Shown here: in pieces, positions 1-11,012 of the stretch
Numbering within the stretch: position 1 is the stretch's first letter
Layout: each line of letters starts with the position of its first letter
DNA from: Silene conica
Taxonomy: Eukaryota; Streptophyta; Magnoliopsida; Caryophyllales; Caryophyllaceae
Reading direction: 5' to 3'
Assembly: GCA_029255685.2 (NCBI GenBank)
Contig: CM055312.2
Location: 55,958,202 to 56,022,201, forward strand
Length of the DNA: 64,000 bases
Made by a program: the position numbers and the translations under genes
Notes under the pieces: generated by a model
What the model was told of the DNA's origin: nothing
Seen by the model: only the letters and a program-made list of their open reading frames with translations
The model's database searches: none

Positions 1-30
1 AACTTTCTGGGTTGATGAATTATGCTTCTG

Positions 31-180
31 AAATTAGGGTTTCGTGAATTCAATTGGGGAAACTGAGAAATTAGGGTTAGGGAGTTTCGTGTATTAATTG
101 GGGAAACTGAAAAATTAGGGAGTTTCGTGAATACAATTAAGGTTATGGAGTTTCGTTAATTGAATTGGGGACACTTAGAA
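31..180. repeat. Short degenerate tandem repeat
   Basis: Four imperfect copies, about 30-50 bp apart, of a unit built on GAGTTTCGTGAATNCAATT and GGGGAAACTGAGAAATTAGGG-like words. The rest of 181-520 is AT-rich non-coding sequence with scattered TGTGCATCAAA words. No upstream exon of the transposase gene could be defined here. Confidence 0.55.
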
Positions 181-520
181 ATTAGCCTTAGGGAATTTAA
201 CTGACTTCCTAAATTTGTTGAAATCATGGAATTGGAGACTGTTTATGTGCATCTAATACATGTGTATGTGCATCAAAGTACGATTTTGTGAATGAGATTG
301 GCTTAATTGAGATATTAGGGCTGCAGAAATTGAGAAATCACATAAATTTCTTGAAATTTGGACACTGGAGACTGATCCCAAGCATCTCATTTTGTATATT
401 ATGTGCATCAAATTTCTGTTGAGGCGCATCAAATTGTGATTTTGTGTATCAAATTCACTTAATAGATAATGTATACTGTTAGATTGTTGTTTATTTAACT
501 TTTGACATTTCGTGTTGCAG

Positions 521-3180
521 CAATATTAGCAATAATGACCACTGCTCTTCTTCAAATGTCATTACAAAAGAAGGATTGATTGTTGAAGTTTTATCAGAAG
601 TATCTGCACTAGCAGTTGAACGTGACCCTGAAGTTGTGACTTTCGAATTTGTTGAAGGTACAATTCTGTTCATCCTTAAATTTTGAGTTTCATGGTTGTC
701 TTAGTTGTCTGATGATCTTTTGGTTTTAATGATTTGTCTTAGTTGCTTGCTTGATGTTTTAAGGTTTTTTTAGGCAATTATTCTTAGGTTTGAGGATATC
801 CGTCCTCTTTACATGCATGAAATAAGGATCAGTGTGCACGAAATAAGGTTCTGTTTGCGTCAAATAAGGTGTCAATGTTTATTGTGCAGTAGTACAGTGA
901 TGTCTATTTTGTTTGATGTCTATTAGAGAACAAGATTTTACGTATTTGATGCATGTAGAAGTTTATTCCATGCACATATAACACTTTTCCATGCATGTGT
1001 AAGACAAGTATTTAGAGACTCTCGCTTTGGAGGTTTGAATGGTGATGTTCTACAGATGTGGTTATGTAATAGAATGTTTATGGTCAGGGGGGAGTGTACT
1101 TGGATTATCCAGCAGCACTAACACTATTTTCTGAGAGTGTAATTCATATTTTTGCACCTCCCTTCATCTTTCTTACTTTAATTGCACCACATATGCAGGT
1201 ATCGTAGTAGAGCAGCCTGTAGAGCAGCCACAGCCAGAGGACGAGGAGGCAGCAGAAGGTTCTTCAAGCAACACGAATCGGATTTTTGAGTGTGCCATCC
1301 ATCTTAAGCCTGTTATTGGTATGCTGTTCGATACGCTTGACTTGGGTGTTGAGTTTTATGACACATATGCCAAAGAATGTGGATTTGTTACTAGGTTAAG
1401 CTCCCAAAAGTCTAAAAATGGTGTCATTACCCATAAGAAATGCGTCTGTAATAAGGCTGGAGTATGTCAACCCAAAGGGAAAAATCACCGGAGGCAAAGG
1501 ACTAGGATAGAATGTCCTTCTTGTATTAAGTTTAAGCGAATTATGAATGAAGGTCCTGATATTGGTAAATACCAAATTTATGATTTTCATGAAGGTCATA
1601 ATCATATGCCACAAACACCTACAACAATGGTACATTTGACCCAAACAAGGGAATTAAGTATATTTCACAAGAAAATGATAATTGATAACTCCAAAAATAA
1701 CATTGGACCAGTTAAGTCTTATAGGTTATTTAAGGAGTATGTTAGGGGTTACAAGAATGTGGGTGCGTCATTGGAAGATTTTAAGAATTTTTCAAGAGAT
1801 ATCAAAAATTATTTGTCTGAGGGGGATGCTCAAATGCTTATTGAGCATTTTATGAAGACCAAACACATGTGTCCCTCATTTTACTTTGATTTTGAGGTTG
1901 ATGAAAAAGGTCGATTGTCACACGTATTTTGGGCTGACCCTATTAGCATTAAAAACTATTTGATCTTCGGAGACATGACCTCTTTCGATACCACCTTTAG
2001 AAAAAATAAATATAGGATGATTTTTGCACCTTTCACGGGGGTGGATAATCATAAGAGGTGTGTGACATTTGGGGCTGGACTTCTTAGTAATGAGAGTAAG
2101 GAATCATTTGCATGGCTTTTTACTACATTTGTAGAGGCGATGGGTGGTCATCATCCCGTTTGTGTGATTACGGATGAAGATTTGGGTATAGAGGAAGGAA
2201 TGAATATTGCATGGGGAGAAAAAGTGCAACATAGATATTGCATGTGGCATATCTTAAAAAAACTTCCTGAGAAAGTAGGACCTTTAGTTTGTAAAGATAC
2301 CGAGTTTTTGAAAGAGATAAACCGGTGTGTCTGGAGTGACGATTTGGAGCCGGCTGAATTTGAGGAAAGATGGACAGAAATAGTTGAGGCTCTTGGATTG
2401 TCGGATAATGTGTGGCTTACGGATAAGTTTAAGATTAGAGATAGGTGGATTCCAGCTTATTTCCGCGACCTATTTTTAGGAGGTCTGATGAGAACCACCT
2501 CGAGGTCCGAGTCAGAAAACCACTTTTTCAGCAACTTCACTAATCCTAATTTAACCCTAGTTGAGTTTTGGATGAGGTTTGAGAGTGCGATGGATGCACA
2601 AAGATGGACTCAATCGAAACTGATTGCACAATCAAAGAACTCATTCCCCCACTTGTTGACTAAAGTAGCCCTAGAAAAGAATGCATCAGAATTCTACACT
2701 CCAACAATCTTCCGTGAGTTTCAAAAGGAAGTCGAAGCAGCTTGCTTCTCATGTGGTGCTGGGGATAAAGAAAAAGATCCAGCCCTTCCAATTGTATACA
2801 TAGAGATCATAGATCATGTTCGAAAGAAAACGTATAAGGTTGGTTTTGGTCAGGATGATTCTGCAACAGTGTGCACTTGCAAGAAGTTTGAACGACATGG
2901 AATACTTTGTCGACATGCTCTGTGTGTCCTTAAAGATCGGGGAATTCAGAAAGTTCCAAGTGACTTCCTACTTAGTCGGTGGAGCAAACTAGCAACCTGC
3001 AAACCAATCGTCGGCCCTAATGGCCAGTTGCTTGCTGACTGTACATCAATGGATGTACAGAAAAACAAAGTAGGAGAGTTATGGTCAGAGTTGTTTGGTT
3101 GCGTGGCACTTGTTGAACAGAGTCCGGTGCATTGTGATGAGTTGCTTGGGATTTTGCGTGAGTTCAAGGAAAGGGTTTAA
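521..3180 (+). CDS. FAR1-RELATED SEQUENCE type protein / MULE transposase, two exons seen
   Basis: Exons 521-657 and 1199-3180 join in frame (GAAG|GT donor at 658, TGCAG acceptor at 1198); the start codon lies in an unidentified exon before 521. Family role: FAR1/FHY3-like proteins are domesticated or active Mutator transposases that bind and cut DNA in the nucleus. Counting from the ATG at 1321: an N-terminal FAR1 DNA-binding region (about residues 8-90, with spaced Cys and His residues), a MULE transposase core with candidate catalytic Asp in FDTTF (223) and ITDED (285), a C-x2-H motif in YCMWH, and a SWIM zinc finger CxCx9CxH (about 518-534). The frame stops with TAA at 3178, but the same frame stays open to 3465 and encodes the zinc-knuckle tail usual for the family, so the stop looks premature. 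Whether the protein is an active transposase cannot be told from sequence alone. Confidence 0.85.
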
Positions 3181-3465
3181 ATTGCGCCTGATGAAAGTGG
3201 CAGCAATATTGGTAGTGCAAAGGGAAAGGACAAGAATGCTGAAATTGGGATGCTTTTAGGAAAAAGCAGGCCCACTGAAATTACTGTTTTGCCTCCAAGA
3301 CAGTGCAAAAATAAAGGTTCGGGGAAAAGGCTGATCTCACAGAGAGAACGAGCAGGGGAAGTGAAGAAGAAACCACTAAGAAAATGCAGGGCATGTGGGG
3401 AGATGGCGAACCATGACAGCAGGAATTGTGACCGAAGGACAACCGAGGATGAGCAGTCACAATAG
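3181..3465 (+). pseudogene. C-terminal zinc-knuckle tail of the FRS/MULE protein, cut off by an in-frame TAA
   Basis: This is the direct in-frame continuation of the preceding gene after TAA 3178-3180, with 94 sense codons ending in TAG 3463-3465. It encodes a basic linker followed by CRACGEMANHDSRNC, the C-x2-C-x4-H-x4-C-like zinc knuckle found at the C end of many FAR1-related proteins. Being open, in the same frame and of the expected content, it is best read as the original C terminus separated by a single nonsense change. Translation readthrough or a sequencing error are alternatives. Confidence 0.75.
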
Positions 3466-5371
3466 GTATGCAGTGACTAAATAGATCGAGCTATTCTTCT
3501 TTTTTTAGTCTCATTTGTTGGGTAAAAAATGGCTTACACTTCGTTATTACTACATTCTGGATTCATCTCCCCGTTTTTCAAACAAGTGCTGGAATCATCT
3601 GGATTTGCTCCAACTCTTTCTGTTTCACTGACTTCAGCAATTCTGCTTCTGTATTACTTTGCTTTCTAGTGAATGCATCTTTGAGAGGGCTGTCACAATT
3701 TTGTTCATTATAAATAGTTTATTTTGTTCATTCTGCTTCTGTATTACTTTGCTTACACTTCGTTAGGTATGCAGTGACTAACTAGTTTATTTTTTAAAGT
3801 CTTGCAGGACCATATTACCAGTAGCTGTTTTGGACAAAGAGGGCTGTCACAATTTTGTTCGGAGCATGGATTGGCGGTCTCGTACTCTCGGATGACTAAT
3901 TTATTAGAATTATTTAGGGCTGTAATTAATTTTCTTTCGACATTTTAGCAAGGTGTGCAACTTAGCTATCTAATCGACATTTACGTTTGTATTGACTTTT
4001 TATCACTTCTAAATTTATTACTGCTGCTTGCTTAAATTTATTTTTACTGATCGGTTAAGTTTATTACCTTGTGGATAAACTTCTTCATTATAAATAATGA
4101 AACCACACTCGAAGGGTGGAAGTGTGGGAAGTTTTTGACTCTTTTCGCTGTCAACGGATGTCGAACTTTGATTTTTCCCGGGTTCAACTCCTCAGCCATG
4201 ACCATCCACGGTGATTGATCACTGCCGTCTCTTGTCGCTATCTTGAGATGGTAGTGATCAGTCACCCTGGATGGTCATAGCTGGGGAGTTGTACTCGGGA
4301 AAAATCAAAGTTCGACATCCATTGATAGCGAAAAGAGTCAAAAACTTCCCACCCTTCCCACCATTTGAGTGTGTTTTCATTGTTTATGGCTAAGATGTTT
4401 ATCAACAAGGTAATAAATTTAAGTAAGCAGTAAATAAATATAAGCAAATAAGCAGTAATAAATTTAGATAACGTGAAAAGTCAATACAAATGTAAATGTC
4501 GATTAGGTAGCTAACTGTGATATTCAATAAATAGCATGCTTTTGGTCACGTTTATTTCATGCACGTGGAACAATTTTTAATGCACGTAGACAGATATTTC
4601 ATGTAATGGTCCAATGTAATAACTAGTGGGCCTTATTATCTTTTTTTTAATTGGGCCTTATTATCTTCAATAAATAACATGCTTCTTGTTTACTAGTGGG
4701 CCTTATTATCTTTTTTTAATTGGGCTCATAGGCCTGTTTGTTTAATTATATAAAGTGTGACTTTATTGGGCTCATAGGCATCCAATAAAGTCATGACTTT
4801 ATTGGGCTCATAGTTTGACCTGTAGATTGGCCAATTCTAGTGTAGGACCAACTCGATTTTATGTAGTGGTCCAATGTGATAACCCACTTCCTGGTCTTAA
4901 TGGTTACTAGTGGGCCTTCTTAACTTTTTTTATTGGGCTCATAGGCCTGTTTGTTTAATTATTAAAAGTTACGGGTAGTGTGAATACATGACTTTATTTC
5001 ATGCACATAGACAGACATATCATGCACGTGGAACAATTTTTAATGCACGTAAACAGATATTTGAGCTTTTCTGCTCAAATTCGTTTATCTCATCATTTTC
5101 GTTGCCTCGTGACATGTTTTTTTCCCCCCAAAATCTAATATACATTCAGAATTAGTACATTTATGTACAAAAAATCTAATATGCACTCTCAAGACTTGAT
5201 GGTTTACTTCCTTTGCACCTCACTTGAAAAAAACATTGTAGAAAATGCTTGGCTTAGGGTTTCGAATATTGGATTAAGTCATCTGCCACTCCCTTTGCAC
5301 ATCACTAGACTCAAGTGTTTAGAAAATAACACCTAGTGATAATCCTACAAAAAAAAGGGGGGGAAATACCG
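3466..5371. other. Intergenic region between the two convergent genes of the MULE
   Basis: No coding sequence is supported here. It holds the large inverted repeat at about 3955-4521, repeated CTAGTGGGCCTTATTATC and TTGGGCTCATAGGCCTG words at 4620-4940, and words such as TTTCATGCACGTGGAACA at 4555-4610 and 5000-5060 that resemble the dispersed motif of the element. The small open frames in this stretch fall inside the inverted repeat and are not gene-like. Confidence 0.6.
3955..4521. repeat. Long imperfect inverted repeat (foldback), arms about 270 bp
   Basis: The sequence reads CTATCTAATCGACATTTAC near 3965 and its mirror GTAAATGTCGATTAGGTAG near 4500. The central part is strongest: GTGGGAAGTTTTTGACTC and ATGTCGAACTTTGATTTTTC on the left recur as reverse complements on the right (4290-4360), with the axis near 4235. 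Arms are imperfect, with small indels. It lies between the 3' ends of two convergent genes, so read-through from either gene would make a long hairpin RNA. Confidence 0.85.
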
Positions 5372-8300
5372 TTACGTAAAATTCACCTGAGACAGAAACT
5401 AATGAAAAGAAGAATAAAATTAGGCAAAATTTAAATTAGGCATTCGAAAGATCTTGATTTTTACCTTTCTCTTGTTTAGATCCCATTTGATGAGACGTGC
5501 AATCATACTCGTACAATATTCATCCAAATCCTACATATAAATTTCATTTGACAACAAATATTGAAAGGCTTGAAATAAAATATATTGAATAATGTTTACA
5601 AAAGTAGGAAGACAAATTTATACCTCATAAAAACGCTTATCAGTCCATGATGCTTGATTAGACAAATTTTCGAGCCACTTCAACATATAACCTCCACAAG
5701 CATACCCGTTATCTTGTCGAGGCACATTCACAAACTCCCACTTAAAATCTTTCATCTCCAACAACCTTGAGTAACTTGGAAAGTCCCTTGTGATGATGTC
5801 CACAGCAGGCAGGAGCTATACAAAAACAAGAGAGTGAGTGATTGTGATTATACAGGAAAAGCCATTAAATGAGGCAAATTAAATGGCAGTCTGGGTTCTC
5901 AATACAAGACAAATCATACCTGCTCCACTAAAAATTTACGTCTCACATCAGGGCGCCTGGGCAGGTTCGAGTCAAGTATGAAGTTCATCCTTTTCTCGAA
6001 GTCAGTAACACAAGCAACCCAATGTTCTTTATCCACACAATAAGGAAAGAAAGCCTGAAATATTACAAAGTCAAGAATGATATAAGTCGGCAGTGAATGG
6101 CCTGAATTAAACATTAAGCCTTGAAAAAAAACTGAATGTTTATTTACCCATTTGGCTGTGCTTAGATCACGGGGCAAATAGGAAAGTCGGATGTACTGAC
6201 TTCGAAACCCGTTTTTACGGACAATTGCCTGAAATTTGAGAACAACTCAACTATCAAACTTCTTTGTAATTTCAAAAACAAAAAAACAAGCAGATGGGTT
6301 TGAATAAGGAAGATGAATACACTTATTATTGTTGGAAAATACACAACACTTGGGTTTTCTAGCGTTGTACGAACACCAACAACATCAATAACCATATCCA
6401 TGAGCCAATTTCCAGGCAGCAAGGTGTGCAACCCGCCTTTGGTTACTTGCAGCCAATCGGTGTCTACAACGACCTCACTGATGATGCACATGTCGTAATT
6501 AGAAACCACAGAACAACAAAGAGTGGATAAAAAACAGAAGTTTTAAAAAAGTTGTATGGTCAGTTAGAACATACTGTTTATCTCCTGCATTTTCCCTAAT
6601 ATAGTTGATCAACTGTAAATCTGTGCTTTCAAGTTGTGGCACTGGATTACTGCGAAAAAGGGAAAATAAAAGCCCATTGATTAACGGGGGAAACAGAAAA
6701 AGGAAAAACGGAAAACAGTACAATGTTAAAATTTCAAGGCTTACCAAATCTGACTGCCATGATTGTAAGCCTTTGCTGCTGCAATCACATCATCAGATAA
6801 AGAGTTGTGTTGGCAAGTTATAATTTCATTGCAAACCTTCACAATGTAACGTTTTACATCAACTCTCTGAAAAATATCAACAACAGAAATCAACATCAGT
6901 GTCCACAAAAGCTAATTAATGCATCTGCATCGCTACTAGCCTACTACTGCAATGAGACTTAGTTAGAAATACCAGATAGAAACTTACTTCCTTCATGCCC
7001 ACCTTTGAACCAAAGCGTGCCTTAACACCGTTGTACATCTCCATATGACGCATGAGGTAGATTCCAGTATCACACTCCACTTCTATGTCACAGTGCGGGA
7101 GATACAAAGTAGGCGTCAAAAGCCATGCAGCCGCCAGTTTTGGAATCCTACTTTCAAGCGTAAGCAACAAGTTCACCTGATAAAGGAAAAGTAATATATT
7201 GTAAATAATCTCTCACAAAGATTAGACGAAAATAACTCACTTTATTGCCAAAAGATTTGAAGACATACCACAGGTTTAACTTGGCGATAATAGTCAGTTG
7301 ACGAAGGCATCAAGTGCATCACATCTAGCACATCCTTGTCAACATAGTAACAGAAAAGAAGTGGCTTGGGAGTAACAATAGGAATCAAAACCTGGACGAC
7401 AATGAAAACAAACACAACAATGAATTTCTGTTGAGTAATCTGTTGTATGTCTTCAGTTTAGATCATTTCATCTCAGTTTACACACTGTAATGTAAGAATC
7501 TTCAAGGACTTACCAACTTCACGTCTTCAAAGTTGAGATCCAATGCTGCAATCTGTTCAGTACATTAGGTGACCCATATTAGTGAAACAATCATGTAATA
7601 ATTGGATTCTTATTTAATGCATGTACAATGTTGTTTAATGAATATAGAGTGCTGTTTAATGCATCTATAAGGTTACTTCATGATTTCACAGGTCTGAACA
7701 ATTACAGAACTTTAAATGAGAAACTTACGTCAGTTGTATCTGTTAGAAATAGACGGCAGGGGGATTTACGATTTCTGTATTTGTTTAGCTCATTCAAATG
7801 ATCACACCATATAGAAATGACATCTGGATGAACTTGACCACCAAGAAGCAAACTCTTCATATGACTTCGTGTGAGAGTCTTGCCCGCATGGCAATACAAA
7901 ACCTCCCTATACAGATATGAAAGCATGAAACGTTAGTGTCAGACAAATAAGATATAATACATATATGCTGAATCAGATTAAAAAATATAAGACTGATACG
8001 TACTCTTCAACTAAATCATTGGAAAATGCATAGTCTCCCACCAGTCTTTCCAACTGAGTCAACCCACGAACCATGTCCACATTCCTGATAAAGAAAGGCG
8101 ACCGGTAAACATCAGCAACCTCAACAGACCTCTTAGGTTGCACCCGCTTAGCTTGCACAGTCTCAGCAGGTAAGACAAGACATCTTTTAGCAGTCATCTG
8201 CCGAGTCTCCATTGTATACTCTGTGGGGGCAGTTGGGCGCTCTTCTACTGGTGAATCCAATGCATCTTGAGAGGATATAACAACAGAAGATGGTTCTTGA

Positions 8301-11012
8301 GGGGATAGTTGAGACGAAATCAGAATTGGCGATATTGGGTCTGATGTGCTTGCATGAATAATAGGTGGCGTAGTTGATGTGCTTGCATGGGGAACAGTTA
8401 AATGCATGTCCTGCATCCTCGACTCAAGGAACTCTTGAGAGGTATAAAATGCATCATCACCACTAAAAAGGCTGAAAGATGGTCCTTCGAGAAGCGCTTT
8501 TTCCTTTGCCTTTTTTTCCTTCAAATCTTCATGGTGCGATTCAAAAACTTTGCCAACATGGTCATACGCATCATTAAGGAGTCCTTCTAATTCAGCCATG
8601 ACAGACGGATCGGCTAAAAATTCATCATCTACAGAACGCCCATTGAATTCCCTCTGATTCAACTCCCCTTCATCCTTATTCAGCAGCTCCTCCACTGCCC
8701 CCTCATCCTTCTTCAGCTCCTCCTCTTCCCCCTTATCCTTCTCCAGCTCCTCCCCCACTTCCCCCACCTCCTTTCTCTTCTTTATTTCATTGTCATTGTC
8801 ATCATCCACCACCTGATCACCTGATCCAGCAGCATCAGTACCAACCTTATCACCTTCCCTTTCACCTTCTTCTCTACTTTGTTGTGAAAGGGAGAAGCCT
8901 TCAAACAAGGACTCTGCCAAATTTGACATTTGGGCGACAACTGGGAAACCAGAAACCTTACACTCAGCTTTTTTAACTGCTTTGGTGAACTCACCATAAG
9001 CATCTGCAAGTCGAATAGCTGTCTCCGCCAAATACTTGATGGATTCTTTCTTTTCATCAAGCAGTTCAGCTTCAACTTCTGTTTCAGCTTGAGGTTGAGG
9101 CTCGTCTTGAGGTTCATTTTCAGGTTGAGGTTGAGGCTCGTGTTGAGCCTCAAGTCTAGGTCCAGCATATACAAATAATGGTTCAACAGACCCCTTACCA
9201 AAGCCGCCCCCTTGTGCTTCTCCAACTTCACCCTTTCTCGGATCTTCTCATCCGTCCAATTTGCCCACAATGGAAATGATCTCGCCACTGTTCTCGTCAT
9301 GAAAACGACTCGATCCAAGTAGATCATTTGGAAAATCAGAATTGGCCCCTTAAAATAAGCCTTAGGGGAGGTAGCTATAGCCGCCTTCCAGGACATTACA
9401 TTGTCAATCATATTTGACCGTGCAAATTTGCACCAATTCATGGAAGGGACATCAGCAAGATTTGAGATGCAGCCTAAGATTCGAGGGCTCGGATGATCAC
9501 CTACTACCCCCATCAACAGGACGTTGACGATATAGATGAGGAAATTCCTCTTGAAATCGTCTCCGCCATCACGTTGCCCCATCATCTTTTCCAGGAGCTC
9601 TTTTTTCGTAATATCGGTTGTTGGGAATTGATCTCTATAATGCTTCACAACCTCTGTGTACTCTTTGTCTTTAGAAAACATCCCGGCTGGAACAACATCA
9701 ATATCTCCCATAGGAAGTCCCGTTGCAACATGGACATCCTCATCTGATATCACCAACTTGTGGTCCATCAATGAACAGTCGAAAGGGTTAAAGTTTTCGA
9801 CAATCCATCTGGCCAAATGGCCATTGATTTCTTCGGACTGAAGTTGCAAAAGACCTCCGAACCCCATACTTTTTATGGCTTCAATTTGCTGTTCAGAGGG
9901 GTCCATCTTGAACAGATTAGTGATCAATGAAGGACTCATACGGGTCAGCAGAGGCTTGTACTGATCAGACCTAACCCGCGTTTTGGCAGGAACATAACTG
10001 CTGTCGGGAGCCTTCCTCTTGTTCTTGGTAGGTTGACATGGGTGGATTGGGTCTGCTCCTGCTGCTGTTTTACCGCTTCTCATTTGTTTGGCAGCAACAT
10101 TACTGCTGCTGTCAGGAGCCTTTCGCTTGTTCTTGCTAGGCTGAGGATTTGATATTTGGTCTGCTGCTGCAACTGCTGTACTGCTTGTGCAGGGAGGATT
10201 ATCTGCATAAGAGATAAGTACAAAATTACTAATGTGATCAAAATTCCATGCACATATGAGTAGCAACCAACAAAAAAACTGATGAAAAAAGCAGAAAGCA
10301 TTAGCTTAGTATTAAACCCCAGTTTCAGTTATCACGGCCTAATCTCGCTAAATGCAGTCGGGGTAAAAAGCAATCATACTAAACCCCAAAACTTTTATAA
10401 CATTAACCCTTTCACCAATCCCTAATTCTTCAACAATTCAATGAACCCTCCTCCCCATTTCCAACGCACCCGTCTCAGCACAAGCCTTCAAAGCTACTAC
10501 AAAACTAATTGGATCAGAAGAAGTAGAGTTGGGTACTGCACATGAATTGTTTTTTATGCAACTACGAAGCTACTTCATGCATTAGTAAAGGTAAATGCTC
10601 ACCATTGGTGTCAGTAGAAGGCAGATTTGATGTCATTTCCTTGGTTACTGCTTCTTGGATACGTGGACTTATTCGACGAGGTCTTTGTTCTGGTGTAACA
10701 CCCTTGGCAGAAGTACCTGTGAAAGTAAATAGTATCCGGGAGGCAGCTTGTTTAATGCATATATAGTGTTAATTGAACATGTCAACATGAAACAATGGAA
10801 ACTAAATGTTTGATAAAATATGGAAAGGCAACATAGAAAAAAGGTGAAGAAGCTACACAGAGTTTCATACTAAACGTACTTTGATCAACGGCATCATTTA
10901 TGGTTGGATTTCTTGGTTTTGTTGGGAAATAATCTTTCACCGATCTACCTCCTCGTATTGGTAATTTTTTGACTGGTGATTTTTTCTTCATTGCAACAGT
11001 TTTTCGCCTCAT
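5372..11012 (-). CDS. Ulp1-like (C48) cysteine protease of a transposon, two Ulp1 domains, 15 exons, one frame break
   Basis: I derive exons 11012-10880, 10716-10603, 10202-8004, 7906-7729, 7552-7514, 7391-7269, 7176-6988, 6866-6745, 6649-6575, 6477-6345, 6228-6148, 6054-5920, 5815-5624, 5530-5465 and 5386-5372, all with GT-AG borders and matching phases. Length would be about 1264 residues if the third exon had one more base in the C-run at 9207-9211 (- strand G-run). N-terminal part: basic KNKRKAPDSS repeats and a conserved region (about 9300-9950) typical of transposon Ulp1 proteins, then acidic low-complexity sequence. Domain 1 runs from LTRSHMKSLL to ECDTGIYLMRHMEMY; domain 2 from LLPGNWLMDMVI through EHWVACV (His), ILDSN (Asp) and PRQDN...YACGGY (Gln, Cys). 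Ulp1 enzymes remove SUMO from proteins; any role in transposition is unknown. The start at 11012 lies two bases after a possible acceptor, so a 5' exon is possible. Confidence 0.75.

Noticed and set aside
4044..4447. Two open frames of 61-73 residues on the - strand
   Set aside because: They fall in the two arms of the inverted repeat and mirror each other.
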